Shown here in pieces: positions 1 through 6,221 of a stretch of DNA of 35,509 nucleotides. This DNA comes from an uncultured Prevotellaceae bacterium. GTDB taxonomy: Bacteria > Bacteroidota > Bacteroidia > Bacteroidales > Bacteroidaceae. The notes beneath the pieces are model-generated. The model was not told where the DNA came from. It searched no databases and saw nothing but the letters and a program-made list of their open reading frames with translations. Numbering within the stretch: position 1 is the stretch's first letter; each line of letters opens with the position of its first letter. The DNA is taken from contig CAMZHV010000028.1 of the NCBI GenBank assembly GCA_947307015.1, positions 1 through 35,509 on the forward strand. The letters are read 5' to 3'. The translations under genes were made by a program, and so were the position numbers.

Positions 1-62
1 AAAGTCGCTTTTGCGGTCAAATAAATGGGGTTTACTGTCTTTTGTAGTTCTTTGTGGTCCAT
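1..62 (-). CDS. 5' end of an unidentified gene, cut by the left edge
   Basis: An ATG at 62 (reading leftwards) opens a frame of 20 codons with no stop before the window edge; it begins MDHKELQKTVNPIYLTAKAT. The in-frame codons just upstream contain a TAA, so the ATG is the first possible start. A TAnnTTTG box at 92-85 would place transcription start about 15 nt upstream, a short leader that fits this phylum. The fragment is too short to assign a family and I do not recognise it. The call rests on promoter plus open frame only. Confidence 0.35.
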   Translation of the reverse strand, partial: MDHKELQKTVNPIYLTAKAT

Positions 63-84
63 GATGCGGCCGTAAATTTAAGTT

Positions 85-116
85 CAAATATAAAAAATTT
101 TCAGTATAATACTAAA
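85..116 (-). promoter_or_regulatory. Bacteroidetes-type promoter for the left-edge gene
   Basis: On the minus strand TATATTTG (92-85) matches the -7 consensus TAnnTTTG. A TTTAG (116-112), resembling the -33 TTTG box, lies 19 nt upstream, within the usual 19-21 nt spacing. Only the sequence match supports it. Confidence 0.5.
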
Positions 117-191
117 TATTTGGCGTTTTATTAAGCGCCGTAAAGCGGAGACGGAGCCGGGAGCGAAGCAGCCCAGATTCCTTTTGCGGTG

Positions 192-199
192 CAAAAGTA
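192..199 (-). promoter_or_regulatory. Second leftward -7 box within a small palindrome
   Basis: Minus-strand TACTTTTG (199-192) matches TAnnTTTG. It sits in the palindrome CTTTTGC-GGT-GCAAAAG (181-198), similar in form to the palindrome at 33113-33129. No good -33 box is visible at the usual spacing, so this could be an alternative upstream promoter or a relic. Confidence 0.35.
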
Positions 200-204
200 A
201 TCAT

Positions 205-690
205 TATTTGTGAGGCTTGAAGCGAAATTCATCCTAAACTATCTTAAACGTCATAAAAATGGATAGTTTTTTGGAGAAAGAACATCTTTCCTTTCTCTGT
301 TGGCGAAGTAGCTGCTATGTAGTTGTCCGCTGGGTCTGACCTCCCCATTGCCTCGAAGTTTTGTTTGGGTGAGGCCTTTGCGCTGATGTGACATGAGCTT
401 CATAGATGGAACAATCCTAATTTTTTCACAGCGTATCGCTTTTTCGACAACACACTCGAGCAGCTGAAGAGCTACTAAGCCGAGAACGTTCCGATTAAGC
501 GAGTGCAATGAAGCTCGCTTCGATTGCCGAGCGTGAGGAACGAAGACGAAGTCAACGAGAAGGGCAAGCTCCAATGCTTCAAACGTGAAGCGTCCAAGGC
601 CGTATTTCCCTCGTAAAGTTCTTTAAACATTGTTAAAAACGCGTCTTTCGCTAAAATAAACATTGATTCATAGCCCATAATCCATTAAAA
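205..690. other. Gene-poor stretch with a structured palindromic element
   Basis: I see no convincing gene here. The minus-strand open frames have arginine/serine-rich, low-complexity translations and no recognisable domain. The stretch 487-542 holds nested inverted repeats: CGTTCC (487-492) with GGAACG (537-542) outside, and AAGCGAG (497-503) with CTCGCTT (514-520) inside. An alternative pairing is GCTCG (513-517) with CGAGC (528-532). This looks like a dispersed structured repeat or an RNA-level structure rather than a protein gene. Confidence 0.45.
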
Positions 691-695
691 AGTAG

Positions 696-703
696 TATCT
701 TTG
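696..703 (+). promoter_or_regulatory. -7 box of the rplU-rpmA promoter
   Basis: TATCTTTG matches TAnnTTTG exactly and is followed by GCGGCC, a context seen at other promoters in this window (for example the alaS promoter). The -33 box is not clear. Transcription would start near 710, giving a leader of about 85 nt before rplU. Confidence 0.55.
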
Positions 704-709
704 CGGCCG

Positions 710-795
710 ATTTGAGACCGAAGGGGCTTAGTGAAGTGCCTCCACGATGGATGGACGCCTCCCGGTAAAACCCGTTAAATACATTATTATCAAAC
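710..795 (+). promoter_or_regulatory. 5' leader of rplU with possible hairpins
   Basis: The untranslated leader is long for this phylum. It contains GGGGC that can pair with GCCTC around a 10-nt loop (about 724-743), and overlapping TCCA-CGA-TGGA (about 742-752). Ribosomal protein operons, including L21 operons in other phyla, are often autoregulated through such leaders. That this one is regulatory is an inference from position and pairing. Confidence 0.3.
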
Positions 796-1113
796 ATGTA
801 CGCAATCGTAGAGATTAACGGTCAACAGTTCAAGGCCGAAGCTGGCAAGAAGCTCTTCGTGTACCACATTCAGGGTGCCGAGGCTCAGCAGACTGTTGAA
901 TTTGAGAGAGTGTTGTTGGTAGACAACGACGGCGCCATCTCTGTGGGTGCTCCCACTATCGAAGGTGCCAAGGTGGTCTGCGAAGTTGTTTCACCCCTGG
1001 TTAAGGGCGACAAAGTCCTCGTCTTCCACAAGAAGCGTCGCAAGGGCTATCGCAAGCTGAACGGTCATCGTCAGCAGTTCACCGAGTTGAATATCAAGGA
1101 AGTTATTGCTTAA
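796..1113 (+). CDS. rplU: 50S ribosomal protein L21
   Basis: A 105-residue protein of normal L21 length. It begins [20 protein letters not shown], the typical opening of bacterial L21, and carries the basic [15 protein letters not shown] segment (about residues 80-95) that contacts 23S rRNA. It belongs to the large ribosomal subunit in the cytoplasm. The ATG lies just downstream of a promoter and leader. rpmA follows 21 nt later, the usual L21-L27 pair, so the two are co-transcribed. No strong Shine-Dalgarno sequence is seen, as is normal in Bacteroidetes. Confidence 0.97.
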   Translation: MYAIVEINGQQFKAEAGKKLFVYHIQGAEAQQTVEFERVLLVDNDGAISVGAPTIEGAKVVCEVVSPLVKGDKVLVFHKKRRKGYRKLNGHRQQFTELNIKEVIA

Positions 1114-1134
1114 CCACTAAAACCCCAAACGAAC

Positions 1135-1398
1135 ATGGCACATAAAAAAGGTGTAGGTAGTTCTAAGAACGGCCGCGAGTCCGCAGCACAAAGACTCGGT
1201 GTGAAGATTTTTGGTGGTCAGCAGTGCGTGGCTGGCAACATCATCGTTCGTCAGCGTGGCACGCAGCACTATCCCGGCAAGAACGTCGGCATGGGCAGCG
1301 ACCACACCCTCTATGCCCTCACAGACGGTATCGTCACCTTCAAAAAGGGACGTCTCGACCGTAGCACGGTGTCTGTAGAGCCCGTGGCAGAGGCATAA
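1135..1398 (+). CDS. rpmA: 50S ribosomal protein L27
   Basis: An 87-residue protein starting [16 protein letters not shown], the conserved N-terminal tail of L27 that reaches towards the peptidyl transferase centre, followed by the family segment [21 protein letters not shown]. The N-terminus starts directly with the mature MAHKK form, without the cleavable extension found in Firmicutes. It lies 21 nt after rplU in the same operon. An inverted-repeat element begins 17 nt after its stop. Confidence 0.97.
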   Translation: MAHKKGVGSSKNGRESAAQRLGVKIFGGQQCVAGNIIVRQRGTQHYPGKNVGMGSDHTLYALTDGIVTFKKGRLDRSTVSVEPVAEA

Positions 1399-1415
1399 GG
1401 TCAACATTAACTCAA

Positions 1416-1528
1416 GACTCTCCCCCCGCCCTCCCTAAAAAGGAGGGAGCGAAATGCTTTGAAGGCGGAAACGCTCAAATAGCAAAAGTAACCGCTCCCT
1501 CCCTACAACGGAGGACGGGGGGAGAGTC
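1416..1528. repeat. REPIN-like element E1, intergenic rpmA-serS
   Basis: Two hairpin units in inverted orientation border a spacer of about 40 bp. The left unit (1416-1451) starts GACTCTCCCCCCG and holds the hairpin CTCCCT-AAAA-AGGAG. The right unit (1492-1528), read on the minus strand, starts with the same 13 bases and also ends AGGGAGGGAGCG. The whole element is 113 bp and fills most of the gap between the two genes. It is the cleanest view of the family because no coding constraint acts on it. Confidence 0.9.
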
Positions 1529-1545
1529 CATTAAAAAGCAATTCT

Positions 1546-2922
1546 ATGTTAACACTTAAGCTTATCAACGAAGAGACCGAGCGCGTCATCCGTGGTCTCG
1601 AGAAGAAACATTTCCAAGGTGCTGCCGAGGCTATTGCCGCCGTGCAGGCCACAGACAGGAAGCGCCGCGAGGCACAGCAGCAGCTCGACAACCTGCTCTC
1701 CGAGAGCAAGAAGAAAGCTGCTGAAATCGGAGCCCTCATGAAGCAGGGACTGCGCGACGAGGCCGAGAAAGCCAAGGAGGCCGTGGCCGCCATGAAAGAG
1801 CGCGCTAAGGAACTCGAGGCTGCTATGGACGAGGCACAGCGCAGCGTCAACGAGCAGCTCTGCCAGATTCCCAACATCCCTTACGACGAAGTGCCCGAGG
1901 GACGAGCAGCAGAGGATAACCTTGTTGTAAAGAGTAGCCTCTCCCCCAACCCCTCCCCCGTGAGGGAGGGGAGTTCAGAAGTGAACCTCACCGTTGCAGA
2001 ATTTGACAAAGATTACAGCTCTCTTCTCCCCTCCCTCACGGGGGAGGGGTCGGGGAAGAGGCCGTCTTTACCCCACTGGGAGCTCGCTAAGAAATACAAC
2101 CTCATCGACTTCGACCTCGGCGTGAAGATCACAGGTGCCGGCTTCCCCGTATATATCGGCAAGGGCGCCCAGTTGCAGCGCGCGCTCATCAACTTCTTCC
2201 TCGATGAGGCACGTAAGGCTGGTTACACCGAGATTATGCCGCCCACTGTCGTCAACACCGCCTCGGGTTACGGCACAGGACAACTGCCCGACAAGGAAGG
2301 TCAGATGTACCACGCCGAAGTAGATGATTTCTACCTCATTCCTACGGCCGAAGTTCCCGTGACGAATATCTATCGCGACGTGATCCTTGACGAAAAGCAG
2401 CTGCCCATCAAGAACTGCGCCTACACTCAATGTTTCCGTCGCGAGGCAGGTAGCTATGGCAAGGACGTACGCGGTCTGAACCGCCTGCATGAGTTCTCAA
2501 AGGTGGAGATCGTGCGCATCGACACGCCTGAGCACAGCCGCGAGAGCCACAAGGAGATGCTGGCACACGTCGAGGGCCTGCTCATCAAGCTCGAACTGCC
2601 CTATCGCATCCTACGTTTGTGCGGCGGCGACCAGAGCTTCACCAGCGCCATCTGCTACGACTTCGAGGTCTATAGCGAAGCCCAGCAGCGATGGTTGGAG
2701 GTCAGCTCCGTCTCGAATTTCGACACCTATCAGGCCAACCGCCTCAAGTGCCGTTATCGTCCGGAAGCCTCCAAGAAGCCTGAGCTCTGCCATACGCTCA
2801 ACGGGTCTGCCCTCGCCCTGCCCCGCATCGTAGCCGCTCTGCTTGAAAACAACCAGCAGGCCGACGGTATTCACATCCCCGCTGCCTTACAGCCCTATAC
2901 AGGCTTTGCCGTCATCGACTGA
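1546..2922 (+). CDS. serS: Seryl-tRNA synthetase with an in-frame repeat insertion
   Basis: Charges tRNA-Ser with serine in the cytoplasm. The protein has 458 residues; bacterial SerRS usually has about 420-430. Residues 1-110 form the charged coiled-coil arm that binds the long variable arm of tRNA-Ser. The class II catalytic core follows, with motif 2 CFRREAG (about 296-302) and motif 3 NGSALALPRIV (about 419-429). The extra length lies mainly at residues 131-172, encoded by the repeat pair at 1938-2061. The reading frame continues on both sides (EDNLVVK before, LPHWELAKKYN after), so the element sits in the linker between tRNA arm and core. The gene should be functional, since seryl-tRNA synthetase is essential and the core looks intact. 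A bidirectional terminator follows. Confidence 0.96.
   Translation: MLTLKLINEETERVIRGLEKKHFQGAAEAIAAVQATDRKRREAQQQLDNLLSESKKKAAEIGALMKQGLRDEAEKAKEAVAAMKERAKELEAAMDEAQRSVNEQLCQIPNIPYDEVPEGRAAEDNLVVKSSLSPNPSPVREGSSEVNLTVAEFDKDYSSLLPSLTGEGSGKRPSLPHWELAKKYNLIDFDLGVKITGAGFPVYIGKGAQLQRALINFFLDEARKAGYTEIMPPTVVNTASGYGTGQLPDKEGQMYHAEVDDFYLIPTAEVPVTNIYRDVILDEKQLPIKNCAYTQCFRREAGSYGKDVRGLNRLHEFSKVEIVRIDTPEHSRESHKEMLAHVEGLLIKLELPYRILRLCGGDQSFTSAICYDFEVYSEAQQRWLEVSSVSNFDTYQANRLKCRYRPEASKKPELCHTLNGSALALPRIVAALLENNQQADGIHIPAALQPYTGFAVID
1938..2061. repeat. REPIN-like element E2 inside serS
   Basis: The left unit (1938-1973) runs CCTCTCCCCCAACCCC then the hairpin CTCCCCCGTGAGGGAG. The right unit (about 2021-2061) is its reverse complement with only about two mismatches over 36 nt. 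The spacer is roughly 47 bp. Left and right units are read in frame as LSPNPSPVREGS and LLPSLTGEGSG. Total length is 124 bp. Confidence 0.93.
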
Positions 2923-2940
2923 CACCTGAAATAACTAAAA

Positions 2941-2977
2941 ATCCCGCAGCACCATTGTGAAGCTGCGGGATTTTTTT
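2941..2977. terminator. Bidirectional intrinsic terminator serS / lpdA
   Basis: ATCCCGCAGC (2941-2950) and GCTGCGGGAT (2962-2971) form a perfect 10-bp stem with an 11-nt loop, followed by a run of seven T (2971-2977). On the minus strand the stem is followed by TTTT. It separates the convergent serS and lpdA transcripts; the lpdA stop codon (2978-2976) touches the T run. Confidence 0.93.
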
Positions 2978-4451
2978 AGTTCACTTCTATAAGTATTTCG
3001 GAAAGCGTGGGATGTATATGAACGGTGTCACGAAGCTGCTGGAGCGTGGCACCGAGGGTGATGTAGGCCGTGACCTCCTGCACGAGGTCGGCGGCATGAG
3101 CCCCAAAGGCGTGACAGCTGAGGATGCGGCCTTCACCAGGTTCGGTGCAGATTTTGACCATACCTTCTGACTGATTCATAGCCAGCGCCTTACCATTGGC
3201 GCGATAGAATGCCTTGTGACATTCGTAAGGCGTACCGGCTTCCTTGAGCTGATCCTCGGAAGGACCTACGCAGGCAGCCTCGGGCTCGGTGAAGATGGCG
3301 GCAGGCATGACCTCGAAACGAATATGGTCTTCGATGCCGAGGATGTGATTGACGACATGAATACCTTGCATCTCAGCGGCATGAGCCAGCATCTGACGAC
3401 CGTTGACATCGCCGATGGCATAGATAGCCCCCCTGTCGTCCCCCGAGGGGGACACTGTTCTCTCCGCAAGCCTCCCATCAGTGAGGTTGGAGGGGGCTAC
3501 TTCAAAATGTTCATCGACGGGAATGGTGCCGTTGGGAGCGAGGGTGATGCCGGCAGCTTCGAGGTTCAGGCCTTCGGTATTGGCCTTGCGGCCGGTAGCC
3601 ATCAACACGACATCAGCCTCAACAGCCAATTCCTTTCCTTTCTGTTCAAAAAGGACAGTGGCCCCCCCTACTGCCCCCGAGGGGGCTTCAGTTGCTTTGA
3701 TGACAGCATTGGGGGCATCCGTGTCCCCCACGGGGGACGACAGGGGGGCTAACCTTTTAACCCCCGCTCCCATATAAAACTTCACACCGCGCTTCTCCAT
3801 CAGCTTGCGCAGACGCTTGGCAATATCGCTGTCCACCATCGGCAGACATTCCTTGAGGTATTCAATGACTGTCACTTCCGAGCCGAAGCGGTTGAAAACG
3901 CTAGCGAACTCCATACCGATGACACCAGCACCGATGATACACAGGCGGCGAGGCAGTTCCTTGAGTTGGAGCAGCTCGGTGGAGCTGATGGCGAGGTCAG
4001 CACCAGAAATGGGCAGCATCTTGGCTGAGCTGCCAGTGGCGATGATGATATTATCCCCTTTCCACACCTTCCCCGAGGGGAAGGCTTGGATTGTATTGGC
4101 ATCTACAAACGATGCACGTTCGCGAACGAGGGTGATATTGGGGTGAGAGAGCAAGGTCTCTATGCCCCCGCGCAACTGTTCCACTACTTGAGGTTGGCGC
4201 TCAATGGCCTCAGCAAAGGAAGCTGCATGAACGTACGTTTTGGTTGGGATACAACCTACATTAAGGCAAGTACCGCCAACGTGTCCAGCCTCAAAGATCG
4301 TCACCTTGAGGCCGTGCTTGGCGGCATGGAGGGCTGTCTTGTAGCCGCCAGGGCCTGCGCCGATAATAAGTAAAGACCCACCCTCAGTCCCTCCCGTGAG
4401 GGAGGGAGCAGGATGAATGTGACTAGTAGTCTCCATAAATAATCTATTCAT
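2976..4451 (-). CDS. lpdA: Dihydrolipoyl dehydrogenase (glycine-cleavage L protein)
   Basis: A flavoprotein that reoxidises the dihydrolipoyl group of GcvH with NAD+. It has 491 residues; the family usually has about 450-475. Visible elements are the FAD-binding GAGPGG (31-36), the redox pair in GGTCLNVGCIPTK (Cys62, Cys67), the NAD-site segment IGAGVIGMEFASVF, and the C-terminal HPTLSE with catalytic His480 and Glu485. Two in-frame repeat pairs add residues at about 234-264 (APLSSPVGD...SGAVGGAT) and 318-342 (SNLTDGRLAERTVSPSGDDR). The N-terminal 26 residues come from a third repeat (HPAPSLTGGTEGGS). Met1 (4451) or Met6 (4436) could be the start; both lie in the repeat spacer. It is the last gene of the gcv operon, 21 nt after gcvPB. 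Confidence 0.95.
   Translation of the reverse strand: MNRLFMETTSHIHPAPSLTGGTEGGSLLIIGAGPGGYKTALHAAKHGLKVTIFEAGHVGGTCLNVGCIPTKTYVHAASFAEAIERQPQVVEQLRGGIETLLSHPNITLVRERASFVDANTIQAFPSGKVWKGDNIIIATGSSAKMLPISGADLAISSTELLQLKELPRRLCIIGAGVIGMEFASVFNRFGSEVTVIEYLKECLPMVDSDIAKRLRKLMEKRGVKFYMGAGVKRLAPLSSPVGDTDAPNAVIKATEAPSGAVGGATVLFEQKGKELAVEADVVLMATGRKANTEGLNLEAAGITLAPNGTIPVDEHFEVAPSNLTDGRLAERTVSPSGDDRGAIYAIGDVNGRQMLAHAAEMQGIHVVNHILGIEDHIRFEVMPAAIFTEPEAACVGPSEDQLKEAGTPYECHKAFYRANGKALAMNQSEGMVKICTEPGEGRILSCHAFGAHAADLVQEVTAYITLGATLQQLRDTVHIHPTLSEILIEVN
3426..3499. repeat. REPIN-like element E3 in lpdA (second subfamily)
   Basis: The left unit (3426-3455) has the tail AGCCCCCCTGTC and the hairpin GTCCCCCGAGGGGGAC. 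The right unit (3470-3499), on the minus strand, starts TAGCCCCCTCCAACC and has a weaker hairpin. The left unit is nearly the reverse complement of the right unit of E4 in the same gene. At 74 bp it is the shortest intact pair. Confidence 0.85.
3660..3750. repeat. REPIN-like element E4 in lpdA (second subfamily)
   Basis: The left unit (3660-3689) contains the hairpin GCCCCCGAGGGGGC behind the tail GGCCCCCCCTACT. The right unit (3721-3750) contains GTCCCCCACGGGGGAC followed by GACAGGGGGG. Total length is 91 bp, the same as E6 in gcvPB; the unit sequences are almost identical between the two but the spacers differ. Confidence 0.92.
4067..4083. repeat. Small solo palindrome in lpdA
   Basis: CCTTCCCCGAGGGGAAGG forms a tight hairpin with the same CCCCGAGGGG core as the second subfamily, but without tail or partner. 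It encodes FPSGK ahead of the conserved NIIIATGS. It could be a decayed unit or chance. Confidence 0.35.
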
Positions 4452-4497
4452 GAAAGGTGATTACCACCTCCCTTATAGGGAGGATGAGGGAAGAGTC
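4375..4497. repeat. REPIN-like element E5 spanning the lpdA start and gcvPB end
   Basis: The left unit (4375-4409) has the tail GACCCACCCTCAGT and hairpin CCCTCCC-GTGA-GGGAGGG; the right unit (about 4464-4497), on the minus strand, starts GGACTCTTCCCTCAT with hairpin CCTCCC-TATAA-GGGAGG. The right unit encodes the last GcvPB residues (RTLPSSSL) and its TAA stop lies in the hairpin loop. The left unit encodes the LpdA N-terminal peptide PSLTGGTEGGS. The whole intergenic gap is inside the element. Confidence 0.9.
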
Positions 4498-6083
4498 CTC
4501 CAGAATGTTGTCACGGGTTGCTTGGCTGCGAGCACATCATCGACACGTCCGATGGGTGTGTTATGAGGCGCGGTCTTGACGAGTTCGGGATCACTCTTGG
4601 CTTCAGCTGCAATCTTGTGCATTACATCAATGAAGGCATCGATGGTCTCCTTGCTCTCGTTCTCCGTGGGCTCAATCATGAGGGACTCATGGAAGAGGAG
4701 GGGGAAGTAGATAGTGGGAGCATGGTAGCCGTAGTCGAGCAGGCGCTTGGCCACATCCATGGTGGTGACGCCCGTGCTTTTATCCACGAGGCCGTCGAAC
4801 ACTACTTCGTGTTTGCAGAGGCCGATGATGGGGAGGAGGTAGTCGTCGCGCAGGCGTTCCTTAATATAATTGGCGTTCAGCGTAGCCAGCGGCCCGACCA
4901 TCTTCACGTTCTCGTGACCGAGGGTGAGGATGTAAGCGTAGGCTTTTAACATGACGCCAAAGTTGCCGAAGAAACTTCCTACGGAAGTGCTGGCCCCCCC
5001 TACTGCCCCCGAGGGGGCTTCTTTACCCCAGTCTATCGAGAACATAGGTGTTGTGTCCCCATCGGGGGACGACAGGGGGGCCACTAATTTGACGCGGGGC
5101 GTCGGTAGGAATTTCTCTAAGCCTTTGCGGACACCGACAGGACCGCTACCGGGACCACCGCCACCGTGGGGCGTGGAGAAGGTCTTGTGGAGATTGATGT
5201 GCATGACATCAAAGCCCATATCGCCAGGGCGGCACTCGCCAAGGAGGGCGTTGAGGTTGGCGCCGTCGTAGTACATCAAACCACCGGCCTTGTGAACCAT
5301 TTCGGTGATCTCTAATACGCGGGGCTCGAAGATGCCGAGGGTGTTCGGGTTGGTCATCATCATCGCTGCCACTTGGTCGCCTATCTCAGCAAGGAGTTGG
5401 CGAAGGTGATCGACATCCACAGTGCCGTCAGGCAGGCTCTTCACCTCCACGACTTCGAGGCCGCAAACGGCGGCAGAGGCGGGATTTGTGCCGTGGGCGG
5501 AATCGGGAATGAGGACTTTGGAACGGGCCTCTCCCCCAGCCCCTCTCCCGTGTGAGAGGGGTGACTCGCTGCCATCACTCCCCTCGCCCACGGGAGAGGG
5601 GCTGGGGGTGAGGCTTTCATGATACGCCCTGATGACCATCAAGCCAGTTAGCTCTCCATGAGCACCGGCACAGGGGTTGAGGGTGAACTCAGAGAGTCCA
5701 GCCAGTTCGGCGAGGGATTGTTGTAAGTTGTAGTAGACCTCGAGGGCTCCTTGGCAGGTCTCGGCAGGCTGCAGGGGATGCAGACCGGCGAAAGCCTTCA
5801 TGGCGGCTATCTCCTCGTTGATGACGGGGTTGTACTTCATCGTGCAGGAGCCGAGTGGATAGAAACCGTCGTTCACGCCGAAGTTGTTGTGGCTGAGATT
5901 CGTATAATGACGCACTACCGTCAGTTCATCGCATTCAGGCAGACGAGCAGCGTCCTTGCGGCGCAGCGCCTCGGGCAGCTCGGCTGTGGTGTGGGTGCGG
6001 TCGTAGTCCTGTGGCAGTGAGTAGCCTTTGCGTCCTTTCTTCGAAAGTTCGAAGATCAGGTTTCCGTATAATGTTCTGTTCAT
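4473..6083 (-). CDS. gcvPB: Glycine dehydrogenase (decarboxylating) subunit 2
   Basis: The PLP-binding half of the split P protein, which decarboxylates glycine and passes the aminomethyl group to lipoyl-GcvH. It has 536 residues against about 480-490 for usual GcvPB. The PLP lysine is Lys300 in NLHKTFSTPHGGGGPGSGP, and DSAHGTNPASA is the conserved cofactor region. Two repeat pairs are inserted in frame: residues about 157-185 (LTPSPSPVGEGS...SHGRGAGGEA), just before KVLIPDSAHG, and about 334-364 (APLSSPDGD...SGAVGGAS). The final eight residues also come from a repeat. The start ATG overlaps the stop of the upstream 45-residue ORF by 4 nt (ATGA), indicating translational coupling. Confidence 0.95.
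   Translation of the reverse strand: MNRTLYGNLIFELSKKGRKGYSLPQDYDRTHTTAELPEALRRKDAARLPECDELTVVRHYTNLSHNNFGVNDGFYPLGSCTMKYNPVINEEIAAMKAFAGLHPLQPAETCQGALEVYYNLQQSLAELAGLSEFTLNPCAGAHGELTGLMVIRAYHESLTPSPSPVGEGSDGSESPLSHGRGAGGEARSKVLIPDSAHGTNPASAAVCGLEVVEVKSLPDGTVDVDHLRQLLAEIGDQVAAMMMTNPNTLGIFEPRVLEITEMVHKAGGLMYYDGANLNALLGECRPGDMGFDVMHINLHKTFSTPHGGGGPGSGPVGVRKGLEKFLPTPRVKLVAPLSSPDGDTTPMFSIDWGKEAPSGAVGGASTSVGSFFGNFGVMLKAYAYILTLGHENVKMVGPLATLNANYIKERLRDDYLLPIIGLCKHEVVFDGLVDKSTGVTTMDVAKRLLDYGYHAPTIYFPLLFHESLMIEPTENESKETIDAFIDVMHKIAAEAKSDPELVKTAPHNTPIGRVDDVLAAKQPVTTFWRTLPSSSL
4992..5082. repeat. REPIN-like element E6 in gcvPB (second subfamily)
   Basis: The left unit (4992-5021) is identical over 30 nt to that of E4: tail GGCCCCCCCTACT, then GCCCCCGAGGGGGC. 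The right unit (5053-5082) is GTGTCCCCATCGGGGGAC followed by GACAGGGGGGCC. The length (91 bp) equals E4, while the 31-bp spacer has no clear similarity to it. Confidence 0.93.
5528..5613. repeat. REPIN-like element E7 in gcvPB (first subfamily)
   Basis: The left unit starts CCTCTCCCCCAGCCCC and has hairpin CCCTCTCCC-GTG-TGAGAGGG; the right unit (5576-5613), on the minus strand, starts CCTCACCCCCAGCCCC with hairpin CTCTCCCGTGGGCGAG. The pair is 86 bp with a very short spacer, and the reading frame of gcvPB passes through it without a stop. Confidence 0.92.
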
Positions 6084-6217
6084 TGTTTCTCGCTTTTGCT
6101 CTTTCGCTTCTTTGTCTCGTAAATCACAGAAATGATGCTAATCACTACGCCAATGACGGCGACAAGGAGCGTGATCAGATCGAAGTTGTTCTTTGCAAAA
6201 GAAATGAAAGCATCCAT
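6080..6217 (-). CDS. 45-residue single-span membrane protein between gcvPA and gcvPB
   Basis: A small ORF beginning MDAFISFAKNNFDLI and ending in a basic tail KKRKSKSEKQ. Residues about 13-33 (FDLITLLVAVIGVVISIISVI) form one strongly hydrophobic helix; the lysine/arginine tail suggests a cytoplasmic C-terminus. The start lies 4 nt after the gcvPA stop, and its TGA overlaps the gcvPB ATG by 4 nt, so it is embedded in the operon and probably translated by coupling. It resembles no glycine-cleavage component known to me. Its function is unknown; possible roles are membrane tethering of the complex or a translational link between the two P subunits, both speculative. Confidence 0.7.
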   Translation of the reverse strand: MDAFISFAKNNFDLITLLVAVIGVVISIISVIYETKKRKSKSEKQ

Positions 6218-6221
6218 GTTT

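Noticed and set aside
251..678. Two overlapping minus-strand open frames upstream of rplU
   Set aside because: Their translations have no recognisable domain, overlap each other in different frames and run through a palindromic element. No promoter or gene-like spacing supports them.
1938..5613. Frameshifts or pseudogenes caused by the repeats
   Set aside because: In serS, lpdA, gcvPB and gcvT the frame stays open through each element and conserved motifs appear on both sides, so the genes look functional.
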